A stretch of DNA of 64,000 bases from Mesorhizobium sp. WSM4904 (GTDB taxonomy: Bacteria; Pseudomonadota; Alphaproteobacteria; Rhizobiales; Rhizobiaceae): contig NZ_CP121354.1 in assembly GCF_029674545.1 (NCBI RefSeq), positions 5,155,001 to 5,219,000 on the forward strand, read 5' to 3'. Shown in pieces: positions 34,115-42,548 of the stretch. A program made the translations under genes and the position numbers. The notes beneath the pieces are model-generated. The model had not been told where the DNA came from and made no database searches. It was given only the letters and a program-made list of their open reading frames with translations. Each line of letters starts with the position of its first letter. Within the stretch, counting starts at the first letter, position 1.

Positions 34115-34522
34115 GGCCGGAGGCATATAGGCGACCTTCTCGCCATCTTCCTTGACGAATTCGCGCACGGGATTGTCGAGCAGCGGAAGCACCGCCTCCG
34201 ACGGCCGGCAGAGCCTTGTGCCCTTCGGCGTTTCGACTATGGGCCGGTTGATGAGGATCGGATGGGAGAGCATGAATTCGATCAGCTCGTCGTCGCTCCA
34301 TTTCGGATCGGCGAGGCCAAGTTCCGCATAAGGCGTTCCCTTCTCCCTCAGCAGCTCGCGCGGGGTAATCCCCATCGCCGAGATCAGGTCCAGCAACCGT
34401 TCGCGGCTCGGCGGCGTCTTCAGATATTCGATCACCACCGGCTCCTCGCCGCTGGCGCGGATCATGGCGAGCGTGTTGCGCGAGGTGCCGCAGGCGGGAT
34501 TGTGATAGATCGTGACCGTCAT
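34112..34522 (-). CDS. arsC: arsenate reductase, glutaredoxin-coupled ArsC
   Basis: A 136-residue ArsC of the thioredoxin-fold family: NPACGTSRN places the catalytic Cys11 with His7 before it, and later KTPPSRERLL, RPIVETPKGTRLCRPSE give the arginines that hold arsenate. It reduces As(V) to As(III) with glutaredoxin. It overlaps the aqpS gene by four bases (34519-34522), and the product As(III) leaves through that channel. Confidence 0.9.
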   Translation of the reverse strand: MTVTIYHNPACGTSRNTLAMIRASGEEPVVIEYLKTPPSRERLLDLISAMGITPRELLREKGTPYAELGLADPKWSDDELIEFMLSHPILINRPIVETPKGTRLCRPSEAVLPLLDNPVREFVKEDGEKVAYMPPA

Positions 34523-35217
34523 GGTTTGGCTTTCAGTGGTTCGGATTGCTGAACGATTTCAGGCCTCAGCAGCCAGCCCATCAGCGCCGATGCGATCAAG
34601 GCGCCGAGCAGCTCGGCAACGATGAAGCCCGGCAGATCGGCCGGCCTGATGCCGGAAAAGGTGTCGGTGAGCGAGCGCGCCAGCGCGACCGCCGGATTGG
34701 CGAAAGAAGTGGAGGCGGTGAACCAATAGGCGGCGGTGATGTAGAGGCCGACCAGCCATGGCACGGCGCGTTGTTCGAACCGGAGGCCTGAGAGAATGAC
34801 CGCGACCAGCCCGAAGGTCGCGACCGCTTCGGAGAACCACTGCGCGGGTCCGGCACGGAGCTTCGTCGCGACTTCCAGAACCGGCAGGGAGAACATGAGA
34901 TGCGCCGCGACGGTGCCGGCGATGCCGCCGACGACCTGCGCGACCAGATAGGCGGCGAAATCGCGGACCGGCAGCGAACGGTTGAGGCAAAACACCAGCG
35001 AGACGGCCGGATTGAAATGCGCGCCGGAGATCGGCCCGAGAATGGTGATCAAGACCACCAGCATGGCGCCGGTGGCGAGCGTGTTGCCGAGCAGCGCCAG
35101 CGCCACATCATGCGTCAGCGTCTCGGCCATGATGCCGGAGCCGACCACGGTCGCGACAAGGAGACCGGTGCCCAGCGCTTCGGCGACAACCCGGCGCGGA
35201 AGATCGAAGGATATCAT
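34519..35217 (-). CDS. aqpS: aquaglyceroporin, arsenite channel AqpS
   Basis: A 232-residue MIP-family channel: first NPA in AHFNPAVSL (about 66-74), second in FANPAVALARSL (about 183-194), six transmembrane helices. The loop E form NPA-V-A-L-A rather than NPAR matches Sinorhizobium AqpS, which replaces the selectivity Arg. In S. meliloti the arsR-aqpS-arsC arrangement lets As(III) made by ArsC flow out. The start ATG at 35217 overlaps the arsR stop by three bases (ATGA), so the genes are coupled. Confidence 0.9.
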   Translation of the reverse strand: MISFDLPRRVVAEALGTGLLVATVVGSGIMAETLTHDVALALLGNTLATGAMLVVLITILGPISGAHFNPAVSLVFCLNRSLPVRDFAAYLVAQVVGGIAGTVAAHLMFSLPVLEVATKLRAGPAQWFSEAVATFGLVAVILSGLRFEQRAVPWLVGLYITAAYWFTASTSFANPAVALARSLTDTFSGIRPADLPGFIVAELLGALIASALMGWLLRPEIVQQSEPLKAKP

Positions 35218-35564
35218 TGCCGGGTCCCCTCGCCCGGCAGGCAGCAGGGTGCAGCAAGCGCCGGCGCGCAGATTTCCGGCCGGCCGGAGCAGCAATCCTC
35301 CATCAGGAAGCGGATCAGGCCGGACAGCGCATCGTATTCGGCGCTGTAGACGATCGAGCGCGCGTCACGCCGCGCGCTCACCAGGCCGGCGCGCTCCAGC
35401 TCCTTGAGATGGAAGCTGACATTGGACGGCGAAACCGCGACCTGTTCGGCGAGCGAGCCGGCGGCGATGCCTTCCGGCCCTGCGACGACCAGCAATCGCA
35501 GCAGCTGCAGCCTGGTCTCCTGCGACAGCGCGCCAAAGGCGGTCAGGGCTTGACGTTCATCCAT
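35214..35564 (-). CDS. arsR: ArsR-family metalloid-responsive repressor
   Basis: A 116-residue ArsR/SmtB winged-helix repressor: SQETRLQLLRLLVVAGPEGI, SNVSFHLKELERAGLVSARR (recognition helix). C-terminal cysteines (EDCCSGRPEIC, PCC) form a likely As(III) site, as in rhizobial and Acidithiobacillus-type ArsR rather than the E. coli site in the DNA-binding helix. Its own promoter region holds an inverted repeat shared with the divergent DUF6428 gene. Confidence 0.9.
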   Translation of the reverse strand: MDERQALTAFGALSQETRLQLLRLLVVAGPEGIAAGSLAEQVAVSPSNVSFHLKELERAGLVSARRDARSIVYSAEYDALSGLIRFLMEDCCSGRPEICAPALAAPCCLPGEGTRQ

Positions 35565-35584
35565 ATTTCAATAATCCTTGAAAT
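35565..35584. promoter_or_regulatory. candidate ArsR operator between arsR and DUF6428 gene
   Basis: ATTTCAATAATCCTTGAAAT is an inverted repeat (ATTTCAA-N6-TTGAAAT) that begins one base before the arsR start codon; GTTGAAAT follows at 35585-35592. It lies between the two divergent starts (35564 and 35607), where one operator can control both. Confidence 0.65.
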
Positions 35585-35606
35585 GTTGAAATGAGGAATA
35601 GCCGAC

Positions 35607-36134
35607 ATGCTCTCTCCTGACAACCATAAAATAGCACCTGCCCATGCCATGGACCCATCGGATCTCACCATCGGCGATCTGCTCGACGCGCTGGCCGACC
35701 ACACGGAAAAACCGCTGGTGTTCCGCTATGACGGCCGGCCGGTAAAGTCGGGCTATCACGTGACCGAGGTCAAGGCGGGACAGTTCTCGGCGCTCGATTG
35801 CGGCGCCAATCCGGAAGCCTGGTCGGAGATTTTCGTGCAGCTGTGGGACGTCGACGAAGGCGGGCCGGTCCATATGGCGGCCGGCAAGTTCGTTGCCATC
35901 ATCCGCAAGGTGGCCGACCATGTGGCCCTCGACCCGTCGGCCAAGTTGACCTTCGAAGTCAGCGACGGCATCCGGCCGATGGAACTTCACCGGGCGGCCC
36001 AACCGGCATTGGTTGGCGATACCGTCGAGGTCGAGCTGTCACCACGGCCGGCAAGCTGCAAGCCGCGCGACCGCTGGCTGGAAGAACAGAAAGCTGCCGG
36101 CGCGTCGTGCTGCGGCGCGAGCGGCTGTTGCTAG
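35607..36134 (+). CDS. DUF6428-family protein with CC-x5-CC tail
   Basis: A 175-residue protein: TIGDLLDALADHTEKPLVF, then GYHVTEVKAGQFSALDCGAN and EIFVQLWDV are the family core, followed by ASCKPRDRWLEEQ and the final ASCCGASGCC. The family is regularly found beside arsR-type genes. The four terminal cysteines (CC-x4-CC) plus others suggest binding of a soft metal or As(III), perhaps as a chaperone or reservoir. Divergent from arsR with a shared operator, so it should be induced by arsenic. Confidence 0.75.
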   Translation: MLSPDNHKIAPAHAMDPSDLTIGDLLDALADHTEKPLVFRYDGRPVKSGYHVTEVKAGQFSALDCGANPEAWSEIFVQLWDVDEGGPVHMAAGKFVAIIRKVADHVALDPSAKLTFEVSDGIRPMELHRAAQPALVGDTVEVELSPRPASCKPRDRWLEEQKAAGASCCGASGCC

Positions 36135-36316
36135 CGGCGCATGCCGCGTGCAGCCGGCATGTGCCTGCAAAGCGCCCGCGCCATCCAAAAACCCAGTTGG
36201 CGATGCCGATTGTCGGCGAGCAGCCGACATCGGCTGACACGGATACAACCTAAGCCCGCTTGAACGGGTGAGCGGTTTGCGCGATTGTCGTCCGTCCCAG
36301 TCAACATAGGCGAACG

Positions 36317-36520
36317 ATGAATCGCAGGGACAAGGCGCCCCCTTTCGTGCCGACCGAAATCCATGTCGGCACAGTCAAGGACGAGAAGGGACACATAGGC
36401 ATCCTCTCGATCCGGACAACGGAAGGCCTGTTGGACATTGCTTTGGATCTGCAAGCCGCCGAGGCCATCGAAAAAGCCATCGGCTCGATACGATCCAAGC
36501 TGGAGACGGTTGACAGCTAG
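36317..36520 (+). CDS. small conserved hypothetical protein (67 aa)
   Basis: A 67-residue soluble protein, MNRRDKAPPFVPTEIHVGTV at the start, then GILSIRTTEGLLDIALDLQAAEAIEKAIGSI, which reads as two strands and a helix. No family is recognised. Weak ribosome-binding site. A hairpin with a preceding A-tract follows directly after the stop. Confidence 0.55.
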   Translation: MNRRDKAPPFVPTEIHVGTVKDEKGHIGILSIRTTEGLLDIALDLQAAEAIEKAIGSIRSKLETVDS

Positions 36521-36544
36521 AAAAAAGCCCGGTCGAAACCGGGC
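36521..36544. terminator. hairpin with A-tract (strong only on minus strand)
   Basis: AAAAAA then GCCCGGT-CGAA-ACCGGGC. Read on the minus strand it is a GC stem followed by TTTTTT, an intrinsic terminator. For the plus-strand gene ending at 36520 the stem lacks a T-run. A minus-strand transcript from the right would end here. Confidence 0.4.
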
Positions 36545-36672
36545 AGGAGGTCTTCTGGGAGCCGATCGGATCAGCGTATTCGGTGTCGCTAATATGCGGC
36601 ATGAACATGACGACCGGATGAAGCTTCGTGAACCTCCGACGAAGCTCCAAATTTAGGTTCGGACCGGCGGAA

Positions 36673-37146
36673 ATGGCGATGAACGGCGAGAAGGACAGTC
36701 CCGGCGTCGCGGTGTTCCCACCGCTGCTGTTCCTCGTGGCGCTGATCCTGATGCTGGCGCTGCGCTATGTCTGGCCGCTCGCTATCGGCGGCAGGCCGCT
36801 GACCATGGTGCTGGGCATCGTGCTGGCGGCCCTCGCGATCGCCGTTATCGCCTGGGGGCGCATGACGATGCAGCGCGGCGGCACCAATATCGATCCGACG
36901 AAACCGACGCTGGCGATCGTCACCGGCGGCCCGTTCGGCTTCAGCCGCAACCCGCTCTATGTCGGCCTGATGGGCCTGCTCCTCGGCATCGGACTCATCT
37001 TCGACACATGGTGGGGCGTGCTCGCTCTCGTTCCGGTGTTCCTCATCCTGCATTCCGGCGTGGTGCTGCGCGAGGAGGCCTATCTGGAGCGCAAGTTCGG
37101 CGAGCCCTACCGCACCTACAAGGCGAGCGTGCGCCGCTATCTTTGA
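36673..37146 (+). CDS. isoprenylcysteine methyltransferase-family membrane protein
   Basis: A 157-residue membrane methyltransferase-like protein with four to five transmembrane segments. GPFGFSRNPLYVGLMGLLLG and REEAYLERKFGEPYRTYKASVRRYL are the ICMT/phospholipid methyltransferase signature that binds S-adenosylmethionine. Many bacterial members methylate unknown small molecules or lipids. ATG at 36673 is preferred to 36628, which adds an Arg-rich extension without family support. Confidence 0.8.
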   Translation: MAMNGEKDSPGVAVFPPLLFLVALILMLALRYVWPLAIGGRPLTMVLGIVLAALAIAVIAWGRMTMQRGGTNIDPTKPTLAIVTGGPFGFSRNPLYVGLMGLLLGIGLIFDTWWGVLALVPVFLILHSGVVLREEAYLERKFGEPYRTYKASVRRYL

Positions 37147-37689
37147 TCAGGTCCCGGGCGGAGGCGCGGGATACCACTCCTCGGGCTGCGGAAACACAAA
37201 CCCCGCGGGCACACGGTAGATCTCGACAGTGGTCCGCAAATCGTCCTCGGCCGAAAAATAGTGGAAATCGATACCGCCGAATATGGTGCCGGCCTGCACA
37301 GCCTCATAGCCGCGCGCCTCGAACTGACGGACACGCTCATCATAGTCGATCCCGTTGCAGTTGAAGGCGAGATGCTGGATACCCTCGCCATGTCGATCCA
37401 GGAACTCCGTATAGATCGACTGTCCGCGGATCAACTCGATGATCTCCCAGTTCATGTTCTGACCGTTGGCGAGGCAAACCTTGACCGAGAAATCGGCCGG
37501 CCGGCCGCGATAGGTTGCCTCGATGTTCGAGGCATCGACCGTCCGGATCGTCCAGGGGCCGATCCCGAGCCTGACAAAACCCTCCATCATGCGACGGCAA
37601 TCGCGTGTGACGAAGCAAACCTGAACCAGATTGCCTAGAAATCCGTTGGACAGCTCCGTGGCTCCGAGCACTTCAGGCAAGACGTTCAT
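37147..37689 (-). CDS. VOC-family protein (glyoxalase/epimerase-like)
   Basis: A 180-residue vicinal-oxygen-chelate protein: LGNLVQVCFVTRDCRRMMEG, FVRLGIGPWTIRTV, HGEGIQHLAFNC and GGIDFHYFSAEDDLRTTVEI. The two-module layout and I-Q-H-L-A-F resemble methylmalonyl-CoA epimerase relatives. Convergent with the ICMT-like gene, one base between stops. Substrate unknown. Confidence 0.8.
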   Translation of the reverse strand: MNVLPEVLGATELSNGFLGNLVQVCFVTRDCRRMMEGFVRLGIGPWTIRTVDASNIEATYRGRPADFSVKVCLANGQNMNWEIIELIRGQSIYTEFLDRHGEGIQHLAFNCNGIDYDERVRQFEARGYEAVQAGTIFGGIDFHYFSAEDDLRTTVEIYRVPAGFVFPQPEEWYPAPPPGT

Positions 37690-37821
37690 GATCCTCTCCA
37701 GCCGGGGATGCGATGCTATCCGATCGTCTGCCGCGCCAACAAGGCGAGCGTGCGGGACTATCTCTGATAGCTATGCCACTCGCCTGATCCCTGTGATCGG
37801 GAGCCCGAGGCGAGTTGGTCG

Positions 37822-38094
37822 TCAGCCCTTCATCGAATTGCTGTAGACCTGCACGCCGACGCGCTCGTTGCGCCGCCAGCGCACCACGGCGCGATAGACG
37901 GCATCGTCGTCGGGAACAATGAGCGTGAAGCGGTCCGGCAGCTCCACCTGCGCGCCGACGCGCAGCTCGGCGCCATGCTCGTGCTGGTTGCGGATGGAGC
38001 ACCTGATGCTGGCGTCGCCGGTGACGATGGTCGCCTCCTTCAGCACGAACTCTCGCGCATAAAGGCGACGCTCGACATGGGGAAAAGTGGCCAT
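37822..38094 (-). CDS. PilZ-domain-like protein
   Basis: A 90-residue single-domain protein. ERRLYARE (about 8-15) provides the RxxxR motif, and IRNQHEHGAELRV corresponds to the D/N-x-S-x-x-G turn (here N-x-H-x-x-G). RAVVRWRRNERVGVQV is the last strand. PilZ domains bind c-di-GMP; the changed second motif leaves affinity uncertain. It may serve as effector for the GGDEF-EAL protein elsewhere in the window. Confidence 0.7.
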   Translation of the reverse strand: MATFPHVERRLYAREFVLKEATIVTGDASIRCSIRNQHEHGAELRVGAQVELPDRFTLIVPDDDAVYRAVVRWRRNERVGVQVYSNSMKG

Positions 38095-38307
38095 GGTATA
38101 CTCGTCCCGAAGTTCCTCGGCGGGGTTCAGCCGCCCCGCCGCAACGTAGAACCATAGCAGCGAGGCGTTTCCGTTCCGTTAGCGTTTTCTAATTGCGATC
38201 GGCCGGCCGGTCCCGTTTCCGAACACATACCGGCGCCAACATTGGCAGATCGGCTGTCCCGCGGCCGCTGCGCATTTCGGACGACAGACCCAACATTCGA
38301 CACTGGC

Positions 38308-39222
38308 ATGGAAACCATCAGCAGCATGATGCACAGCGATCAGGTTCATATCGATGCAGACATCGTTCGCGATATGATCTCCGCCCAATTCCCGCAATAT
38401 CGCCACCAGCGGATCGAGCCGCTCGGCGCGATCGGGACCGTCAATGCGATCTTCCGGATTGGATCGAGCGTGGCGGCGAGATTTCCCCTGCGCTTCGCGG
38501 ACCCGATCGAGTGCGTCAACATACTGAACAGCGAGGCCGCAGCCATGGCCGAATTTGCACGGCATTCCCCGTTTGCCGCTCCTCGACCGCTCGGTATCGG
38601 CAGACCCGGCCCGCGCTACCCGATGCCGTGGACGCTGCAGAGCTGGATAGACGGTGATGCCGCTACGCCGGACGGGCTTGCAAATTCGGCGAGCTTCGCG
38701 CTCGACATTGCCGGGCTTATCGCGTCATTGCGCGCGGCGGACACCAGGGGCCGCCGCTTCGATCGGCGGGGAAGGGGCGGACATCTTCCCGACCATGACG
38801 ACTGGATGTCGATCTGCTTCAGGAACAGCGAGGATATCCTCGACGTGCCGCGGCTCCGCCGCAAATGGGGCGATCTGCGCGAATTGCCGCCGTCCGGTCC
38901 CGACGTCATGAACCACGGGGATCTCATTCCGGCCAACCTCCTCGTGCGAGGGGAACGCCTCGTCGGCGTGCTCGACTGCGGCAGCTTCGGACCGGCCGAC
39001 CCTGCGCTGGACCTCGTCGCCGCATGGCATCTTCTCGATCGCGACCGGCGCGAGACGGTGCGCATTCATCTTCGATCAAGCACGATCGAGTGGAAACGCG
39101 GAGCGGCGTGGGCGTTCCAGCAAGCGATGGGCTTGGTATGGTATTACCAAAATACCAACCCGGCCATGAGCGCGCTCGGCCGCAGCACGCTCCGTCGCAT
39201 CCTCGACGATCCGGAAATCTGA
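38308..39222 (+). CDS. aminoglycoside-phosphotransferase-family kinase
   Basis: A 304-residue APH-type kinase: the N-lobe has IGTVNAIFRIG; Brenner motif MNHGDLIPANLLV (His-Gly-Asp) and the metal motif GVLDCGSFGPADPALDL follow around residues 205-245. The family phosphorylates antibiotics, choline-like or sugar substrates; this one cannot be assigned. ATG at 38308 is preferred to 38242 because homologous sequence begins after it. Confidence 0.8.
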   Translation: METISSMMHSDQVHIDADIVRDMISAQFPQYRHQRIEPLGAIGTVNAIFRIGSSVAARFPLRFADPIECVNILNSEAAAMAEFARHSPFAAPRPLGIGRPGPRYPMPWTLQSWIDGDAATPDGLANSASFALDIAGLIASLRAADTRGRRFDRRGRGGHLPDHDDWMSICFRNSEDILDVPRLRRKWGDLRELPPSGPDVMNHGDLIPANLLVRGERLVGVLDCGSFGPADPALDLVAAWHLLDRDRRETVRIHLRSSTIEWKRGAAWAFQQAMGLVWYYQNTNPAMSALGRSTLRRILDDPEI

Positions 39223-39322
39223 ACCCGATTTCGAATAACCGCTACGACCCAGGCGCAATCAACAACAGCGGCCCAAGGCGCGTTGCATTCGGGTAGCTGC
39301 AGGCAATGTGCTTTATGCCCAG

Positions 39323-39417
39323 GCATGCCTCCCGAAAGTGGGAATCCGTTTCGGAACAAAGACAGGCGTAAAATCAAAAACCTAAGGCGCGTGGAACGAA
39401 TTTGAAAGATCGCCACG
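39323..39417 (-). repeat. dual-hairpin intergenic element, inverted copy
   Basis: GCATGCCTCCCGAAAGTGGG...TTCGGAACAAAGACAGGCGT is hairpin 2 read on the minus strand, then AAAATCAAAAACCTAAGGCG is the T-tract and arm of hairpin 1. The other arm is degraded. The terminator orientation is toward the left, behind no minus-strand gene, so this copy does not follow the stop-codon rule. Confidence 0.8.
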
Positions 39418-39564
39418 GGCTTCAGGCATCGTGCCGAATGGCGAGAAGCACAGCCGGCAGCGTAACCGGCGGAGTACGCATCACAATTGCGCGAGAACGT
39501 TGGTAATTTTGGAACCGCAGACGTTTTCCAGTTGGGCACCTGGGGCTGAGCACAGGAGCAAACC

Positions 39565-40464
39565 ATGCATGGAAAAATCATAGCTAGGCTCGCGTTTGCA
39601 GCCTGCCTTGGAATTACCCAGCCTTCCCTTGCCGCACCTGACTGGAAGGCAGTGGCGCAGGCGCTGGGGAAATCCGGCTCAGAGGCGTCGGGTGGCGTCT
39701 ATCGGGTCGGACTGCCTCGTTCGGATCTGAAGGTTACGCTCGACGGAGTAGAACTCAAACCGGCCTTGGCGCTCGGCTCGTGGCTCGCATTCAAGCCCAT
39801 GGGCGATCACAATACCATGGTGATGGGTGATCTCGTGTTGACCGAATCCGAGATCAGCCCGGTGATGATGAAACTGATCGAAAGCGGCATCGAGGTCACG
39901 GCGCTCCACAATCACCTGCGGAGGGCTCAGCCGGAGACGATGTACATGCATGTCCTGGGCCATGGCGATCCGGAAAAGTTGGCCACAGCGCTACATTCGG
40001 CGCTGCAGCAGAGTGCTACGCCGCTTTCGGACACACCGGCGAGTGCCACCGCTGCTTCGAAGGCGATCGATCTCGATACGTCGACCATCGACCAGGCACT
40101 TGGCCGCAAGGGCAAGGTCAATGGCGGTGTCTATCAGGTCAGCATCCCGCGTGCGGAGTCCATCAAGGATGACGGTATGGAAGTGCCGGACGCAATGGGT
40201 TCTGCGATCGCTATCAACTTTCAACCGACCGGGAGTGGCAAGGCGGCGATCACCGGTGACTTCGTTCTGATCGCTTCCGAAGTGAATCCGGTGCTAAGAG
40301 CCTTGCGGGAAAGTGGAATAGAGGTGACGGCCGTGCACAACCATATGCTCGACGACCAACCCCGGCTGTTCTTCATGCATTTCTGGGCGAATGACGACGT
40401 TGGGAAGTTGGCCAAAGGGCTGAAGCTGGCGCTCGATCAAGTGCACCTCAAGACGGGTAGCTGA
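39565..40464 (+). CDS. secreted tandem DUF1259 protein
   Basis: A 299-residue secreted protein with a signal peptide (RLAFAACLGITQPSLA) and two DUF1259 (LppY/LpqO-like) domains. The first (about 27-160) has GGVYRVGLPRSD, LALGSWLAFKP and EVTALHNH...YMHVLGHGD; the second (about 172-290) repeats GGVYQVSIPRAE, AIAINFQP and EVTAVHNH...FFMHFWANDD. The internal duplication is clear. The family is of unknown function, and the HNH...MH residues could bind metal. The next gene starts 3 bases after its stop. Confidence 0.85.
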   Translation: MHGKIIARLAFAACLGITQPSLAAPDWKAVAQALGKSGSEASGGVYRVGLPRSDLKVTLDGVELKPALALGSWLAFKPMGDHNTMVMGDLVLTESEISPVMMKLIESGIEVTALHNHLRRAQPETMYMHVLGHGDPEKLATALHSALQQSATPLSDTPASATAASKAIDLDTSTIDQALGRKGKVNGGVYQVSIPRAESIKDDGMEVPDAMGSAIAINFQPTGSGKAAITGDFVLIASEVNPVLRALRESGIEVTAVHNHMLDDQPRLFFMHFWANDDVGKLAKGLKLALDQVHLKTGS

Positions 40465-40467
40465 TCT

Positions 40468-41736
40468 TTGGCACAGTCCCTTCGAAATTCCGAAGGCAAC
40501 CGCGTTGGCCCGGGCGGTGTCGAGGAGGCCGCCCATGGGAGGAAAGGAGGCCGTGCCGCGGACATATACGCGGCGCGGGCCTTTCGAGACTTTGGCGATG
40601 GCTTTGCCGCAGTGCTCTTGCCGGTATACCTGGCGTCGATCGGGCTTGGACCTCTCGAGATTGGCGTTGTCGCCACCGTCGCGCTCCTTGGTTCGGCACT
40701 GCTGACGCTCGGCATCGGGTTCCTGGCGGTGCGGGCAGATCGGCGCACCCTGCTTTTGGCCGCATCCGGCCTGATGATCGCAACCGGGCTGGCTTACGCA
40801 CGATCGAGCACCTATGCAGTCGTTCTGCTCGTGGCCTTTCTGGGCACGATCAACCCCTCCTCCGGCAGCGTCAGCATCTTTGTACCGCTGGAGCATGCCG
40901 TCTTGTCGCGTCTCGTCGCGGATGCGGACCGCACGAAGGCTTTCGCACGCTACAGCCTGTTGGGCGCACTGGCAGCAGCGCTTGGCGCCCTTGCCGCAAC
41001 CAGTCCGGACTTCCTGGTGACGATCGGCATGTCGCGGACCATGGCGCTGAAGGCAATGTTTGTCCTCTATGCGGTTCTTGGCGTGGCGGGGGGCCTGGTG
41101 TACGCGCGCATTCCAGCCGGTTCGAAAACATCTCCACGGGACCGGCCCACCGCGGCACTTGGGCCGTCGCGCACCATTGTCTACAAGCTGGCGGCTCTGT
41201 TCAGCATCGATGCGTTCGCCGGCGGTTTCGCGGTGCAATCGCTCATGGCTCTGTGGCTGTTCAGCAAGTTCGGGCTTTCGCTATCGACCGCCGGGGTGTT
41301 CTTTTTCTGGTCGGGTGTTTTGTCGGCGGTTTCATTTCCGGTCGCCGCATGGCTGTCGAACCGCATCGGGCTTGTGAACACGATGGTGTTCACTCACATC
41401 CCGTCAAGCATCTGCCTGATCCTGGCCGCCTTAGTGCCGAACCTCGATGCCTCCCTGGCATTTCTTCTTGTACGCGCGGCGCTGTCCCAGATGGACGTGC
41501 CGACCCGCTCCTCATATGTGATGGCGGTCGTCACGCCACCGGAGCGGCCCGCGGCGGCGAGCGTTACCTCGGTGCCACGCAGCCTCGCCGCCGCCGCTAG
41601 CCCCGCCATTGCCGGCGCGCTATTTGCCGCGGGATTCGAAGCTTGGCCTCTGGTGATCTGCGGTGCCCTCAAGATCGTCTATGACTTGGCCTTGCTTTGG
41701 GCTTTCCGCCACATCAAGCCACCCGAAGAACGATGA
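40468..41736 (+). CDS. MFS transporter coupled to DUF1259 gene
   Basis: A 422-residue transporter with 11-12 transmembrane segments; RAFRDFGDGFAAVLLPVYL begins the first helix and FLAVRADRRTLLLAASGLMI carries the loop 2-3 motif. The start TTG at 40468 is three bases after the DUF1259 stop with no good ribosome-binding site, so translation probably depends on the upstream gene; a later start cannot be excluded. Substrate unknown; the pairing with a secreted putative metal-binding protein hints at metal or metabolite export. Confidence 0.8.
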   Translation: MAQSLRNSEGNRVGPGGVEEAAHGRKGGRAADIYAARAFRDFGDGFAAVLLPVYLASIGLGPLEIGVVATVALLGSALLTLGIGFLAVRADRRTLLLAASGLMIATGLAYARSSTYAVVLLVAFLGTINPSSGSVSIFVPLEHAVLSRLVADADRTKAFARYSLLGALAAALGALAATSPDFLVTIGMSRTMALKAMFVLYAVLGVAGGLVYARIPAGSKTSPRDRPTAALGPSRTIVYKLAALFSIDAFAGGFAVQSLMALWLFSKFGLSLSTAGVFFFWSGVLSAVSFPVAAWLSNRIGLVNTMVFTHIPSSICLILAALVPNLDASLAFLLVRAALSQMDVPTRSSYVMAVVTPPERPAAASVTSVPRSLAAAASPAIAGALFAAGFEAWPLVICGALKIVYDLALLWAFRHIKPPEER

Positions 41737-41828
41737 GGCTGGGCCTGTCCGCAAGACGGCAGCAAACGGCCCGATTTCGGGCTGGGCGACCTGAATTCAG
41801 CCACCTCTGAACGCAAAAGCCAGCGGCC

Positions 41829-42548
41829 TCAAGCAACCAAGAACTGGCGCACCGCGGCGCCGATCAGGATCAATCCTGTTCCGATCTCCAATAGCGTCGA
41901 GATACGCGCGGTACTGGATCCGAAGCGCTGAAGAACGACGGCGGAGCCTCTGCGAAACAGGACAGCCAGGCCAACGACGACACCAAGGGTAACCGCCACA
42001 CCGGCCATCATGGCTATCGCGAAGACGATACCCGCCCACGGCACTCCGCGCGCTATCGCGAAGGTCATCACGAAAAGCGTCAACGGACACGGGATAAGCC
42101 CCGCCATGATACCAAACGCTTCCCCTTCATGGGCATGATGTTGGTGACGGCCGCGCAGCGCGCGCCAGATCATCCAAGCGCCTACGAGCCCGAGCAGCCC
42201 GCGGCTGAGAACTTCCAGCGCCGGGGCGCGGCCGACGCTGCCCAGCGCAATCGAGACCACCGGCAGCGCCAGCAGCGCAATCAGGACGGCAAGCGCGATA
42301 TGCGTGAGGGAAAGTGCCAGCGATACCAGCAATCCTCGCGACAGCTTCACTTGCGATCCGGTGATATAGGCGGCAAGCAGCGTTTTGCTGTGGCCCGGCG
42401 TCAGCGCGTGGGCCGCGCCGAACACCACGCCCATCGGCAGCACAGCAAACAGGGCAAGCCAGTTGCCGTCAGCGGCGAAGGATTTGAGGTGCTGCGCCAC
42501 CGCCAGGTAGATCTCGCGCTGGTAGTCGAAGAGCGCCTGTATCATCAA
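41829..42548 (-). CDS. nickel/cobalt exporter, RcnA/NicO-like
   Basis: A 239-residue NicO-family membrane protein with six to seven transmembrane segments. GAAHALTPGHSKTLLAAYIT is the conserved helix motif, GLIPCPLTLFVM the second, and a His-rich loop RGRHQHHAHEGE sits between as in RcnA. It exports Ni(II) or Co(II). It overlaps the CDF gene by four bases and is third in a sensor-CDF-RcnA operon. Confidence 0.85.
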   Translation of the reverse strand: MMIQALFDYQREIYLAVAQHLKSFAADGNWLALFAVLPMGVVFGAAHALTPGHSKTLLAAYITGSQVKLSRGLLVSLALSLTHIALAVLIALLALPVVSIALGSVGRAPALEVLSRGLLGLVGAWMIWRALRGRHQHHAHEGEAFGIMAGLIPCPLTLFVMTFAIARGVPWAGIVFAIAMMAGVAVTLGVVVGLAVLFRRGSAVVLQRFGSSTARISTLLEIGTGLILIGAAVRQFLVA

